Origin: Lysobacter sp. KIS68-7
Lineage (GTDB): Bacteria; Pseudomonadota; Gammaproteobacteria; Xanthomonadales; Xanthomonadaceae
DNA: 64,000 nt
Assembly: GCF_021284745.1 (NCBI RefSeq)
Contig: NZ_CP089925.1
Location: 1,487,001-1,551,000 of the forward strand
Direction of reading: 5' to 3'
Positions 42,650-52,252 of this stretch are shown piece by piece (the stretch's first letter is position 1; each line of letters begins with the position of its first letter). The notes beneath the pieces are model-generated. The model was not told the DNA's origin and did not search any database. It worked only from the letters and a program-made list of their open reading frames with translations. Both the position numbers and the translations under genes were made by a program.

Positions 42650-43529
42650 GCGCGCGCTGCTGCCGCACCGGCCGGTGGTACGGCGGCCGCGGCTGCGGCG
42701 GATTCGCCGGCACGTCGCGCCCGGCGACCTGCACGATGCGCAGTTCATCCGTATCCAGTTGCAGCGCGGTGAGCTTGCCGCCCCACACTGCACCGGTGTC
42801 GATCGCATGCACGCCGTGGCCGATGAACAGGCCGAGCGTGGACCAATGCCCGCACACGATCTTCAGGTCGCGCTCCACGCGGCCCGGCACTTCGTACCAG
42901 GGATACAGGCCCGCCTGCTGCGTGCCCGGCGCGCCCTTTTCTTCGAACGCGATGCGACCGCGCGGCGAGCAATACCGCAGGCGCGTGAACACGTTGATGA
43001 TCGCGCGCTCGCGTTCGATGCCCGTCAGGCGCGGCGACCATGCGGGCTTGTCGCCGTACATGTTCTTGAGCAGCTTGCCGTAGCCCTCGCCACGCAACTT
43101 GCGTTCGATTTCGCCGGCGTGCTTTTCCGCGAGCGCCGTCGTCCACTTCGGGGCCAGGCCCGCGTGCACCATCATCCAGCCGAGCGTGCGATCGGCATGC
43201 AGCAGCGGTTGCATGCGTAGCCAGTCGAGCAGCGTGCGCGCATCGTCGGCGAGCAGCACGCGCTGCAGGTCCGGGTTGACCTTGCGCTGTTCTTCCGGGC
43301 GCCGCTCGCCGATGGCGAGCAGCGACAGGTCATGGTTGCCGAGCACCACGATGCTGTGCTCGCGGAGCGAATGCACGAGCCGCAGCGTTTCCAGCGATTG
43401 CCCGCCGCGGTTGACCAGGTCGCCGCAGAACCAGAGCTTGTCCTGCGCAGGGTCGAAGCGGATGCGTTCGAGCAGCCGCTGCAGCGGATCCAAGCACCCT
43501 TGCAGATCGCCGATGGCCCAGGTCGCCAT
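42636..43529 (-). CDS. apaH: Symmetrical diadenosine tetraphosphatase
   Basis: The 297-residue metallophosphatase cleaves Ap4A to two ADP and can remove Np4 caps from RNA. The metal-binding motifs are in order: GDLQGC, FCGDLVNRG, VLGNHDLSLL and MVHAGL. The C-terminal tail is about 15 residues longer than in E. coli and is Pro/Arg-rich. It is the last gene of the lptD operon, in the same order as in enterobacteria. Confidence 0.95.
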   Translation of the reverse strand: MATWAIGDLQGCLDPLQRLLERIRFDPAQDKLWFCGDLVNRGGQSLETLRLVHSLREHSIVVLGNHDLSLLAIGERRPEEQRKVNPDLQRVLLADDARTLLDWLRMQPLLHADRTLGWMMVHAGLAPKWTTALAEKHAGEIERKLRGEGYGKLLKNMYGDKPAWSPRLTGIERERAIINVFTRLRYCSPRGRIAFEEKGAPGTQQAGLYPWYEVPGRVERDLKIVCGHWSTLGLFIGHGVHAIDTGAVWGGKLTALQLDTDELRIVQVAGRDVPANPPQPRPPYHRPVRQQRAPTDS

Positions 43530-43541
43530 GATCGTCGTCCC

Positions 43542-43952
43542 TTAGTGCAGCGTGCGCGGGACGGTGAGGGTGAAGGCGGGAATCGGTGCGGCGAAACGCG
43601 TGCCGTCGTCGGCGAGCATGTCGTAGCTGCCGCGCATCGTCCCGAGGCTCGTTTCCAGGATGGTGCCGGAGGTGTACTCGAAATCCTCGCCGGGGCGCAG
43701 CCACGGCTGTTCGCCGACCACGCCTTCGCCGACGACTTCCTCCACCTTGCCGTTCGCATCCGTGATCACCCAATGGCGCCCGAGCAGGCGCGCGGGCACG
43801 GTGCCGCGATTGCGGATGTGGATGGTGTAGGCGAACACGAAGCGCCCTTCGTCCGGCGCGGATTCTCCGTCGAGGAAGCGGGTGTCGACATCGATGTCGA
43901 ACGCGTAATCCCCGGTCCCGTGCCTGCTTTGTTCCTGCGTGCGGTCCTTCAT
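43542..43952 (-). CDS. apaG: ApaG domain protein
   Basis: The 136-residue protein has a fibronectin-III-like ApaG fold. [36 protein letters not shown] and [21 protein letters not shown] are highly characteristic, as is [10 protein letters not shown]. The start at 43952 (MKDRTQEQ) gives the normal length; the longer frame to 44048 runs into rsmA. Its biochemical role is unclear. It lies between rsmA and apaH. Confidence 0.94.
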   Translation of the reverse strand: MKDRTQEQSRHGTGDYAFDIDVDTRFLDGESAPDEGRFVFAYTIHIRNRGTVPARLLGRHWVITDANGKVEEVVGEGVVGEQPWLRPGEDFEYTSGTILETSLGTMRGSYDMLADDGTRFAAPIPAFTLTVPRTLH

Positions 43953-43983
43953 GCCGACAGTGTAGCGGCCCCAAGTGTGAATG

Positions 43984-44793
43984 CTAGGCGGCTGGAAGGT
44001 TGGCCAACCGCACGAATCCGGCCACGTCGATCTGTTCGGCGCGTGCATCCGGCCGTAGGCCCGCAGCCTCGATCATGGTCGAATCCGCCACGCCATTCAG
44101 CGCGTTGCGCAAGGTCTTGCGGCGCTGGCCGAACGCCGCGCGCACGACATGCGCGAAGCGCTTCGGGTCCTGGACGCCGATCTCACCGGGCGCGCGCGGC
44201 ACCATCCGCACCACGGCCGAATCGACCTTCGGCGGCGGCCGGAATGCACCGGGCGGCACCTTGAACAGCGGCACGACGCGGCAGTAGGCCTGCAACATCA
44301 CGCTCAGGCGCCCGTAGACCTTGCTGCCCGGTTCGGCCGCCATGCGGTCCACCACTTCCTTCTGCAGCATGAAGTGCATGTCGCGGATCGCCGCGGCGTG
44401 GTCGAGGGCGTGGAAAAGAATCGGCGAGGACAGGTTGTACGGCAGGTTGCCGACCAGGCGGATCTTGCCGTCCTGCGCATGCATGCCTGCGGCCAGGGCC
44501 GTGAAATCCACTTCGAGCACGTCGCTGTGCACGATGGTGAGTGCGCCATGCGCCTTCGACGCCGCGGTGAGCGGCGCGATGAGGTCGCGGTCGAATTCGA
44601 TGACGGTGAGCGCGCCGTGGCGATCGAGCAGCGGGAAGGTGATCGCGCCCTGGCCGGGGCCGATCTCCACGAGCCGATCGCCGGGCTTCGGATCCACCGC
44701 CTGCACGATCTTCCCGATGATGCCCTTCTCGTGCAGGAAGTGCTGGCCGAGGTGTTTCTTCGCCCCGGACTGGAAGTGCTCGTCGTCGCTCAT
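43984..44793 (-). CDS. rsmA: 16S rRNA dimethyladenosine transferase
   Basis: The 269-residue enzyme (KsgA) dimethylates two adjacent adenines near the 3' end of 16S rRNA during small-subunit maturation. KKHLGQHFL begins the fold, [11 protein letters not shown] binds S-adenosylmethionine and [11 protein letters not shown] is the catalytic loop. [12 protein letters not shown] is typical of the C-terminal part. Its start overlaps the pdxA stop by 4 bp. Confidence 0.96.
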   Translation of the reverse strand: MSDDEHFQSGAKKHLGQHFLHEKGIIGKIVQAVDPKPGDRLVEIGPGQGAITFPLLDRHGALTVIEFDRDLIAPLTAASKAHGALTIVHSDVLEVDFTALAAGMHAQDGKIRLVGNLPYNLSSPILFHALDHAAAIRDMHFMLQKEVVDRMAAEPGSKVYGRLSVMLQAYCRVVPLFKVPPGAFRPPPKVDSAVVRMVPRAPGEIGVQDPKRFAHVVRAAFGQRRKTLRNALNGVADSTMIEAAGLRPDARAEQIDVAGFVRLANLPAA

Positions 44794-45770
44794 GCCGCAA
44801 TCTCGCTGCGTGCCAATCGCGCGCACGTCGCAACGGCGGCGAACAAACTCGAGGGATCCGCGATGCCTTTCCCCGCGATATCCAGCGCCGTGCCGTGGTC
44901 CACCGCCACGCGCGGATAGGGCAGGCCGAGCGTGAGGTTCACCGCATGTTCGAAGCCGCTGAACTTGAGCACCGGCAGTCCCTGGTCGTGGTACATCGCG
45001 AGCACGGCGTCGACCTCGCGCAGCTTCGCCGGCAGGAAGGCCGTGTCCGCCGGCAGCGGGCCGCGCAGGTCCATGCCTTGCGCACGCAGCACTTCGAGCA
45101 CCGGCGTGATCACGTCGATCTCTTCGCGCCCCATGTGGCCGTCTTCGCCGGCATGCGGGTTCAGGCCGAGCACGGCGATGCGCGGTGCATCGATGCCGAA
45201 GGGGCCGCGCATGGCCTCGTGCAGGATGCGCAGCGTGCGTTCGAGCGACGCGGGTTGGATCGCATCGGCGACCGCGCGCAAGGGCAGGTGCGTGGTGGCG
45301 AGCGCGACGCGTACGGTCTCGTTCGCCAGCATCATCACCACGTCCGTGCCGGCCTGCGTGGCGAGCAGTTCCGTCGTGCCGGTGTAGGCGATGCCGCCGG
45401 CGTTGATGGTGGCCTTGTGTACGGGGCCGGTGACCAGGCCGTCGAACGCGCCGTCGAGGCAGGCGCGCGCCGCCGTTTGCAGGGCGTCGACGACCGGCTG
45501 CGCGTTGCGCGGATCGGTGCGTCCGAAATGCACGGGCGCCGCGTTGCGCACCACATGCACGCACAAGTCGCCGGCGGCATGTGCGCGCGCATCTTCAGGA
45601 AGGATGCGCAGCGGCAGGCCAAGCGTGGCGGCCGCCGTGGTCAGTGTGTCGGGGTCGGCGAAGGCGACGAGCGTGCAGTCCTCGCGCGGCTTCTGTGCGA
45701 GCCGCGCGACGAGTTCGGGGCCGATGCCGGCCGGTTCACCCGGCACCAGCGCCAGCCGCGGATGTTGCAT
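44790..45770 (-). CDS. pdxA: 4-hydroxythreonine-4-phosphate dehydrogenase
   Basis: The 326-residue enzyme oxidises 4-phosphohydroxy-threonine in pyridoxal phosphate synthesis. VPGEPAGIGPELV at the N-terminus, GPVHKATIN, TTHLPLR (metal His), LNPHAGEDGHMGREEIDVI (metal His) and YHDQGLPVLK (metal His) are present. The substrate-phosphate motif, GHTE in E. coli, reads GTTE, losing a His. It starts one base after the surA stop region and overlaps rsmA. Confidence 0.95.
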   Translation of the reverse strand: MQHPRLALVPGEPAGIGPELVARLAQKPREDCTLVAFADPDTLTTAAATLGLPLRILPEDARAHAAGDLCVHVVRNAAPVHFGRTDPRNAQPVVDALQTAARACLDGAFDGLVTGPVHKATINAGGIAYTGTTELLATQAGTDVVMMLANETVRVALATTHLPLRAVADAIQPASLERTLRILHEAMRGPFGIDAPRIAVLGLNPHAGEDGHMGREEIDVITPVLEVLRAQGMDLRGPLPADTAFLPAKLREVDAVLAMYHDQGLPVLKFSGFEHAVNLTLGLPYPRVAVDHGTALDIAGKGIADPSSLFAAVATCARLARSEIAA

Positions 45771-45771
45771 G

Positions 45772-47175
45772 TCAGCCGCCGGATTTCGCGGGCGGCGGCG
45801 GAGGCGCGGGCTGTTCGGCGGCCGGCGCGGCCGGGGCCGCCGCAGGTTCCGCCTTGCCCGACGCATCGCGAAGTTCGACGAACGCCTCGCCACGCATTTC
45901 GCGCAGGAAGCGGTTGTATTCGTCTTCGAGCTTGCGGCGGCCGATGGCTTCGCGCATCGCCGTGCGGCGGCTGCTGTCGCCTTCGGCCTGGCGTGCACCG
46001 AGACGCTGCACGATGTGCCAGCCCGCGTCGGTACGGAAGGGCTTGGAGATGCCGTTGTCGGCGAGCGCAGCGACCTGGCTGCCGAAGTTGGTGCCGAAGC
46101 GATCCGACGGGAACCAGCCGAGGTCGCCGCCTTCGGACTGCGTGTTCTCGTCTTCCGAGTCGGACTTGGCGAGCGCTTCGAAATCCGCGCCGCCGGCCAG
46201 ACGGGCGGCCAGCGTGTCGATCTTGGCGCGCGCTGCGGCTTCGGGATGCTTGTCGTCGACGCGCGCGAGGATGTGGCGCGCGTGGAATTCGGTGATCTGC
46301 GCCGCTTCGGCGCCGGCTTCGCGCATTTCGATCAGCTTCACCAGCTGGAAACCGCTCGGGCCGCGGATCGGGCCGATCACCTGGCCGGCTTCCATCGTGC
46401 GGATCACGTTGGCGAAGGTCGGCGGGATTTCGTCGAGGCCGCGCCAGCCCAGGTCGCCGCCTTCCAGCGCGTTCTGCGCGTCGGAATAACGCACGGCCGC
46501 GGCGGCGAAATCCATCTCGCCCTTGTCGATCAGCGCCTTCACGCCTTCGATCTTCTTTTCGCCGGTCGCGATCTGGTCCGCGGTGGCGCCGTCGGGCAGG
46601 CCGACGAGCAGGTTGGCGAGGTGGTACTGCGTGTTGTTGGCCTGCGAGGCGAGGGCAGCGTCGACTTCCGAGTCGCTGACCTGGATGCGGCCCTGCGCGT
46701 AGCTCTGGCGCATCTGCTGGATCATCATTTCGTCGCGGATCGAGCGACGGAAGCTGTCCCAGCTCTGGCCGGTCTGGGCGACCTGCGCGCGCAGCTGGTC
46801 CTGCGTGAGGTTGTTGCCCTGCGCGATGCGGTCGATCGCGGCGTCGACGTCCTGGTCGGTGGCCTTGATGCCGCTGGATTCGGCGCGCGCGACCTGCAGC
46901 TTGTTGAGGATCAGGCGCTCGAGCACCTGCTTCTTCAGCACGTCTTCCGGCGGCAGCTGGTCGGGGCGGCTGGCGTACTGGCCGCGGATGTTGGCGATCG
47001 CCGCATCCAGCTCGCTCTGCAGCACCACGTCTTCGTCGACGATGGCGACCGGACGGTCGATCGGGGTGAGGGCCTGCGCGATCGCCGCCAGCGGCGCGGC
47101 GAGCGACGCGATGAGGAGGACGGCAGCGAGTCCGCCGGCAGCGCGGCGGCCGGCATTGCGAAACATTGGGGTCAT
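45772..47175 (-). CDS. surA: Periplasmic peptidyl-prolyl isomerase and OMP chaperone
   Basis: The 467-residue protein carries unfolded outer-membrane proteins, including LptD, through the periplasm. A signal peptide (about 1-34) is followed by the N-terminal chaperone domain (DRPVAIVDEDVVLQSELD) and two parvulin domains (about 180-275 and 290-390; FHARHILA and EGGDLGWFPSDRFG). The C-terminal helix and a Pro/Ala tail (about 435-467) end it. The start overlaps the lptD stop (ATGA). A second Met lies at 47166. Confidence 0.95.
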   Translation of the reverse strand: MTPMFRNAGRRAAGGLAAVLLIASLAAPLAAIAQALTPIDRPVAIVDEDVVLQSELDAAIANIRGQYASRPDQLPPEDVLKKQVLERLILNKLQVARAESSGIKATDQDVDAAIDRIAQGNNLTQDQLRAQVAQTGQSWDSFRRSIRDEMMIQQMRQSYAQGRIQVSDSEVDAALASQANNTQYHLANLLVGLPDGATADQIATGEKKIEGVKALIDKGEMDFAAAAVRYSDAQNALEGGDLGWRGLDEIPPTFANVIRTMEAGQVIGPIRGPSGFQLVKLIEMREAGAEAAQITEFHARHILARVDDKHPEAAARAKIDTLAARLAGGADFEALAKSDSEDENTQSEGGDLGWFPSDRFGTNFGSQVAALADNGISKPFRTDAGWHIVQRLGARQAEGDSSRRTAMREAIGRRKLEDEYNRFLREMRGEAFVELRDASGKAEPAAAPAAPAAEQPAPPPPPAKSGG

Positions 47176-49508
47176 AGCTGGGTATCCGGATCCGTTGGGG
47201 GCTGGCCCGTGGTCTGTTCCGGCGGCACCAGGTAAAGATCGCCACGATTGTAGCCAAGGATGGACCGCCGCAGCGTCTTGCGCGTGTCCTGGCCGGCGGA
47301 GCCGAGCCCCTTGAGTTCGATTTCGAGCAGGATGCCGCGACTCAAGTTCCCCTCGCGATTCTCCACGTACCGGCGCCCGACAAGCCGAATGGCGATGCAA
47401 CAGCTGTCCCACTGGACGCCCAGGATCTGCTCGAGGGGCTTGGAGTCCATGATCGAGTAGTAGTGCCGGCCGACCACGCTCCAGGAGTCGTTGACCGGAT
47501 ACAGGAAACTGAAGTCCGCCTGTTCGGACACATCGCGGCGGAAACGGTAGGTGAGGTTGACGATGCCGTCGTTGGGCATCAGGTACCGGCCGCGCAGGCT
47601 GACCAGGTCCTTTTCGCGCAGCTTGGGGTTCCACTGGTAGGAGGCGCCGACGGTCCAGCGGTCGCTCGGTGCCCAGGAAGCGTCGGCCACCCACGCCGAG
47701 CGGCCCTGTTCGATCGGCAACTCGCGCGGCAGGGTCACCAGCGAATCGTCGAAATAGCGGATCTGGCCGATGCTGGCCGACAGGCGTTCGCGGCCGTCGG
47801 ACTCGCGCAGCAGGCGCGTGGTGAGCGCCAGCGTGAGCTGGTTGGCGTCGGCCTGGCGGTCGGCGCCGGAATAGCGGTTGTCGCGGAACAGCTGGCCCCA
47901 GCTGAACGTGAGGGCGCTGGTGTCGAAGACCGGGAACCGGCTCTGGTCGCGGTACGGCGAGTACAGGTAGAACACGCGCGGCTCGAGCGTCTGCAGGTAG
48001 GACCTGCCGCCCAACGACGCGGCGCGGTCGAAATACAGGCCGGCATCGACGCTGGCGATGGGCACGGCGCGCGTGGGCGATTTCTCCACGCCCGCGAGCC
48101 GCACGAGTTCCTGGTCGACCTGGTAGGTCGTGTAGCGGTAGGCCAGCGTGGGTCGCAGGAACCAGCTCGCGCCTTCCAGCGGCATCGAGATCCACGGCTT
48201 GATGTCCAGGCGGTTGCCGCCGGAGGCCAGGGTCTGGCGCGTCACCGGATCGACGACCGCTTCGTTCTTGTGGAACCGCACCGCTTCGCCGTCCACGCCG
48301 GCGGCGAACCACTTGCCCCACGCGCCTTCCCAGCTCGCGGCGGCGCGCGGGACGCGGTCGAAGGGCAGGCTGCGCTCGGTCAGCGTGTAGTCGGCGAGCT
48401 GGTTGTGGTCGGCGCTGAAGATCGCGCTCCAGCCGTGGCCTCGTCCGTTGAGGCTCGCGATGCTGTACGCGTTGTACATCGCGATGCCGTTGATGCTGTT
48501 GTTGAAGTCTTCGAAGTAGCGCGTGTCGCTGATGTGGATCAGGTTCGCGCGCGCCTGCCAGTTGCGGCTGAGGTTCTGGAATGCGTTGTACGAGAAGTGC
48601 CCGCGCGAGCCGTAGCCGGGCTCGTCGGCGCGCAGGTCGTCGTGCGGCATGTACGCGGCGGTGAACGTGCCGCGGCCGCGCAAGTTGAGGTACCGGAACT
48701 CGCCGCCGAGCATCTCGCCGCGGTCCGTCATGATGCGCGGGTGCAGCGTCATGTCGTAGTTCGGCGCCAGGTTGAGGTAGATCGGCTGCCGGTAGTCGAT
48801 GCCGTTGCGGCTGGACGACGCCAGCGACGGGAACAGCAGGCCGGTGCGGCGGCGATCGTCGATGGGGAACATGAACCACGGCACGTACAACACCGGCACC
48901 TTGCCGATGTGGAGCACCGCGTTGTGCGCCACCGCCATGCCCTCGGCGGAATCCACGTCGATCCGCTTGGCCCGCAGTTCCCAGCGGCGATCGTTGGGAT
49001 CGCATGTGGAATACGTCGAGCCGTGCAGCTCGCCCTGCGCGCCGTGCAGTTCGATGCGGTCGGACTCGCCGTTGCCGCGTCGCGAGACGAGCTGGTACTT
49101 GAGGTCGTCGATCTCGTGTTCGTCCGTGCCCTGGTTGCCCTGCGCATGCTTGGCGATCAGCCGCATGCTGGTGTCCTGGTAACGGATGTTGCCGTCGGCG
49201 ACGTAGGTCTGCTTCTCGCTGTCGTAGACGAGCTTGTCCGCGCCGAGGAACTGGTCGCCGCGATTGAGCGCGACGTTGCCTTCGAACTGCGGCGCGACGT
49301 CCGTGCCCGAGAGCGTGTCGCCTTCGATGTCGGTCGGCTGCGTCGCGCGGTCGCCGGGGTGCAGGCCGTTGGCGGGGGCGTCGTGGAAAGGCGGGATCGC
49401 GTCCGTGACGGGGCACAGGCTGAAGTCGTCCGGCATGCTCTGCGCGTGCGCCGAGAGCGACAGACCGATGCACAAGGCCAGGGGGGTGAGGCGGAGTGCT
49501 GTGCGCAC
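47172..49508 (-). CDS. lptD: LPS-assembly outer-membrane protein LptD
   Basis: The 778-residue protein inserts lipopolysaccharide into the outer leaflet. A signal peptide (about 1-22, ending AHAQ), a jellyroll domain (about 55-190; [20 protein letters not shown]) and a large barrel (about 220-778) are present. The four disulfide Cys are seen in [15 protein letters not shown] and the pair [10 protein letters not shown]. The GTG at 49508 is chosen because the signal peptide starts there; the frame continues further upstream without family-like sequence. It heads the operon lptD-surA-pdxA-rsmA-apaG-apaH. Confidence 0.95.
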   Translation of the reverse strand: MRTALRLTPLALCIGLSLSAHAQSMPDDFSLCPVTDAIPPFHDAPANGLHPGDRATQPTDIEGDTLSGTDVAPQFEGNVALNRGDQFLGADKLVYDSEKQTYVADGNIRYQDTSMRLIAKHAQGNQGTDEHEIDDLKYQLVSRRGNGESDRIELHGAQGELHGSTYSTCDPNDRRWELRAKRIDVDSAEGMAVAHNAVLHIGKVPVLYVPWFMFPIDDRRRTGLLFPSLASSSRNGIDYRQPIYLNLAPNYDMTLHPRIMTDRGEMLGGEFRYLNLRGRGTFTAAYMPHDDLRADEPGYGSRGHFSYNAFQNLSRNWQARANLIHISDTRYFEDFNNSINGIAMYNAYSIASLNGRGHGWSAIFSADHNQLADYTLTERSLPFDRVPRAAASWEGAWGKWFAAGVDGEAVRFHKNEAVVDPVTRQTLASGGNRLDIKPWISMPLEGASWFLRPTLAYRYTTYQVDQELVRLAGVEKSPTRAVPIASVDAGLYFDRAASLGGRSYLQTLEPRVFYLYSPYRDQSRFPVFDTSALTFSWGQLFRDNRYSGADRQADANQLTLALTTRLLRESDGRERLSASIGQIRYFDDSLVTLPRELPIEQGRSAWVADASWAPSDRWTVGASYQWNPKLREKDLVSLRGRYLMPNDGIVNLTYRFRRDVSEQADFSFLYPVNDSWSVVGRHYYSIMDSKPLEQILGVQWDSCCIAIRLVGRRYVENREGNLSRGILLEIELKGLGSAGQDTRKTLRRSILGYNRGDLYLVPPEQTTGQPPTDPDTQL

Positions 49509-49659
49509 GCGGACGTCCGGGTCGGCAATCAATGGCCGGCAGGATGCCGGAAAGGGGCCCGCACCGGCAACGCGAGCGCGCGTTTCACCGGGCCTGAACA
49601 CTCCTTTCGCGCGGGACGGCCACACTAGGCGCCTGGGTTGGAAAGCGAAGAGGCCCCCC

Positions 49660-50100
49660 ATGCGCGAAACCCCCATGCCGACGCCCGAGGGCAATCCCGC
49701 GGGGAAGAGCGACGCCGAATGGCGCGCGCACCTGACGCCCGAGCAGTACGCGATCTGCCGTTGCTCGGCCACCGAACGTGCGTTCACCGGCAAGTACTGG
49801 GACCACAAGGCCGACGGCGTGTACACCTGCATCGCCTGCGGGACGCCGCTGTTCCTGTCGGACGCCAAGTACGACTCGGGCAGCGGGTGGCCGAGTTACT
49901 TCGAACCGGTCTCGCCCAGCGCCGTGACCGAGCACGTCGACGAAAGCCACGGCATGCGGCGCGTCGAGATCCGCTGCGCCAGTTGCGACTCGCACCTGGG
50001 GCACGTCTTCCCCGATGGTCCGCCGCCGACCGGCCTGCGCTACTGCATCAATTCGGCGGCGCTGGACTTCCACCCGGTGGCGGAAGTCGGGGGCGGCTGA
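49660..50100 (+). CDS. msrB: Methionine-R-sulfoxide reductase
   Basis: The 146-residue enzyme repairs methionine-R-sulfoxide in proteins. [24 protein letters not shown] and the structural-zinc pairs CIACG and [12 protein letters not shown] are diagnostic. The catalytic residue is Cys in [12 protein letters not shown], encoded by TGC, so this is not a selenoprotein. It has no signal peptide. A second Met at 49675 is possible. It diverges from lptD and meets the HDAC-like gene 3 bp after its stop. Confidence 0.93.
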   Translation: MRETPMPTPEGNPAGKSDAEWRAHLTPEQYAICRCSATERAFTGKYWDHKADGVYTCIACGTPLFLSDAKYDSGSGWPSYFEPVSPSAVTEHVDESHGMRRVEIRCASCDSHLGHVFPDGPPPTGLRYCINSAALDFHPVAEVGGG

Positions 50101-50103
50101 CCG

Positions 50104-51018
50104 TCAGTCCGCGATCAGCGCCGCGACATGCGCGACGCTGGATTCGCGCAACGCGTCCAGGTCGTAGCCGCCTTCGAGCATCGACACGATCCGTCCCCGG
50201 GCGTGGCGCTCGGCGATGGCGACGATTTCGTCGGTGACCCACGCGTAGTCCTCGGCCTGCAGCTGCAGTTGCGCCAGCGGGTCGCGCCAATGCGCATCGA
50301 ACCCGGCGGAGACCAGCACGAGCTGCGGGCGGAAGGCGTCGAGTTCGGGCAGCAGCACGTCGCGCCACGTGGCACGGAAGGCGTCGCCGCCGGCGCCGGG
50401 CCGCAGCATCGCGTTGTGGATGTTCCCGTCGCCGCGTTCCTCGGGATAGCCCGTGTCGGGATACAGCGGCGACTGGTGCGAACTGAGGAACAGCACGCGC
50501 GGGTCGTGTTCGAAGATCGCCTGCGTGCCGTTGCCGTGGTGCACGTCGAAATCGACGATGGCCACGCGTTCGAGCCCGCCTTCGTCGCAGGCGTGCGCGG
50601 CCGCGACCGCGATGCTGTCGAACAGGCAGAAGCCCATCGCGATGTCGCGCGTGGCGTGGTGCCCCGGCGGGCGCACCGCGCAGAAGGCGCGCTGCGTGCG
50701 CCCGTGCAGCACCGCTTCGGTCGCTGCGACCGCGGCGCCTGCGGCGCGCAGGGCGGCTTCGGCCGAGGCAGGCGAGAGCACCGTGTCGGCATCCACGTGC
50801 ACGCGGTTCGGCGAGTGCGTGTCGAGCACGGTGGCGAGCAGGCTTGCATCGTGCACGCGCAGCAACTGGCCGCGCGTGGCGCGCGGGGCTTCGCGCCAAG
50901 GCACGTCGGGGAAGGCGTCGCGCAAGGCTTCGCAGACGGCGATCAGGCGCTCGGGACGTTCGGGATGGCCGGGGCCGGTGTCGTGCAGGAGGCAGGCGTC
51001 GTGGGACCAGAATTCCAT
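50104..51018 (-). CDS. Histone deacetylase-like (class II type) amidohydrolase
   Basis: The 304-residue zinc amidohydrolase has the full HDAC catalytic set: RPPGHHA (active-site His pair), VDFDVHHGNGTQ (zinc ligands Asp and His), FLSSHQSPLYPDTG and VSAGFDAHWRDPL (third zinc ligand). Bacterial relatives deacetylate polyamines, acetoin-pathway proteins or other acyl-amines, so the substrate is open. It is the last gene of the BtuM-like/PduO unit, 31 bp behind the adenosyltransferase. Confidence 0.92.
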   Translation of the reverse strand: MEFWSHDACLLHDTGPGHPERPERLIAVCEALRDAFPDVPWREAPRATRGQLLRVHDASLLATVLDTHSPNRVHVDADTVLSPASAEAALRAAGAAVAATEAVLHGRTQRAFCAVRPPGHHATRDIAMGFCLFDSIAVAAAHACDEGGLERVAIVDFDVHHGNGTQAIFEHDPRVLFLSSHQSPLYPDTGYPEERGDGNIHNAMLRPGAGGDAFRATWRDVLLPELDAFRPQLVLVSAGFDAHWRDPLAQLQLQAEDYAWVTDEIVAIAERHARGRIVSMLEGGYDLDALRESSVAHVAALIAD

Positions 51019-51049
51019 GCGGGCCTGCTCCTTGTGTCTCTCCGACGGA

Positions 51050-51613
51050 TTACTTGCGCCGCTCGTGCTTCCACAACACTTCGCCGTTGCCCGAATCGCG
51101 GGCGAGCACGCGCGCGAGCACGAACAACAGGTCGGAGAGGCGGTTGAGGTAGCGGATCGCTTCGGGGCGCACCGAGTCGTGGTGCGAGAGCGTCACCGTT
51201 TCGCGTTCGGCGCGGCGCACGATGGTGCGCGCCAGGTGGCAGCGCGCCGCGGCCTCGCCACCGCCGGGGAGGATGAAATCCTTCAGCGGCGGCAACGGAT
51301 CGTTGAACGCGTCCAGCTGCGCTTCGAGCGCGGTGACGTCGGTGTCCTGGATCGCGGCATGGCCGGGGATGCAGAGCTCCCCGCCAAGGTCGAACAACTG
51401 GTGCTGGATCGTCGTCAGCAGCGTCGCGATCGCGTCGGCCTGCGGGCCGGGCAGCGGGGTGGCGAGCAACAGGCCGATCGCGGAGTTCGCCTCGTCGACG
51501 GTGCCGTAGGCCGACACGCGCGCCGAATCCTTCGCCACGCGCGTCCCGTCGCCGAGACCTGTCGTCCCGTCGTCGCCGGTCTTCGTATAGATCCGGCTGA
51601 GGCGGTTGCCCAT
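51050..51613 (-). CDS. PduO-type cob(I)alamin adenosyltransferase
   Basis: The 187-residue enzyme attaches adenosyl from ATP to cob(I)alamin, making coenzyme B12. RIYTKTGDDGTTGLGDGTRV at the N-terminus, VDEANSAIG, and RTIVRRAERE with YLNRLSDLLFVLAR are the PduO/MMAB signatures. It overlaps the upstream membrane-protein gene (TGATG), which suggests tight coupling between B12 uptake and adenosylation. Confidence 0.94.
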   Translation of the reverse strand: MGNRLSRIYTKTGDDGTTGLGDGTRVAKDSARVSAYGTVDEANSAIGLLLATPLPGPQADAIATLLTTIQHQLFDLGGELCIPGHAAIQDTDVTALEAQLDAFNDPLPPLKDFILPGGGEAAARCHLARTIVRRAERETVTLSHHDSVRPEAIRYLNRLSDLLFVLARVLARDSGNGEVLWKHERRK

Positions 51614-52179
51614 CAGACCGTCTGGGCGCGCAGGGCCGGCACGTTGCGACGGAGCAGCGCGAAGCCGCCGAACAGCACCGCCGAATAGAACAGCGTGCCC
51701 AGCACCGTCCACTGGAAGAACGGGATGCCCGCCACGTACGCCGCCATCAGGCCCTGCGCGTTGTGCGGATACATCGTGCCGGTCGCCCAGGTGCCGAAGT
51801 TGGTGACCAGGAAGAACAGCACCGAGCCTGCGAGCGAGTAACCCAGCACGCGCGCGCCGGTGACGCGGCCGCGCAGGTTGAAGCCCAGCAGCGTCGACAG
51901 CGCGATGCACGCGTAGACCAGCCAGAAGCTGGCGTGCGTGAAGTACTCGAAGTAGGTGCCGCCGTTGACGACCCCGAGCACCATGTCCGAAACGAACATG
52001 CCGACCAGCGGGACGACCAGCGCCCAGGCGCGCGAGGCGAAATACGCGCCGCCGAACAGCGCGATGGCCTCCACCGGCGAGAAATTCGGCGGATGCGGCA
52101 ACAGGCGCGTGAGCGCGGCGAGGACGATGAGGCCGGCGAGGGCCAGCGGACCGGGCGCGAAGGGCGAGGCGGGCTTCAT
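51613..52179 (-). CDS. DUF6580/BtuM-like membrane protein, candidate B12 transporter
   Basis: The 188-residue protein has about six membrane helices. TRLLPHPPNFSPVEAIALFGGAYF followed by VSDMVLGVVNG matches DUF6580, proteins that resemble solitary S-components of ECF transporters. BtuM, the B12 transporter of Thiobacillus denitrificans, is a protein of this kind and uses a Cys as cobalt ligand; here a Cys lies at residue 91 in a membrane segment. Coupling to a PduO-type adenosyltransferase supports B12 uptake. A TATGCT box (52220-52215, minus strand) may be its -10. Confidence 0.75.
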   Translation of the reverse strand: MKPASPFAPGPLALAGLIVLAALTRLLPHPPNFSPVEAIALFGGAYFASRAWALVVPLVGMFVSDMVLGVVNGGTYFEYFTHASFWLVYACIALSTLLGFNLRGRVTGARVLGYSLAGSVLFFLVTNFGTWATGTMYPHNAQGLMAAYVAGIPFFQWTVLGTLFYSAVLFGGFALLRRNVPALRAQTV

Positions 52180-52252
52180 GTGGGCAAAAGGGGCATCAGG
52201 TCGAGCGGGCCGCTAGCATACTCCACCCGTCTCCCCGGCCTGGTCATCACGC

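Noticed and set aside
49509-49868. An N-terminal extension of LptD of about 120 residues
   Set aside because: The frame is open, but the extra sequence is unlike LptD, overlaps the divergent msrB gene, and a good signal peptide starts at 49508.
49660-50100. MsrB as a selenoprotein
   Set aside because: The catalytic codon is TGC and the frame has no internal TGA.
52180-52252. Cobalamin riboswitch upstream of the BtuM-like gene
   Set aside because: The divergent gap is only 73 bp and shows no B12-box-like sequence.
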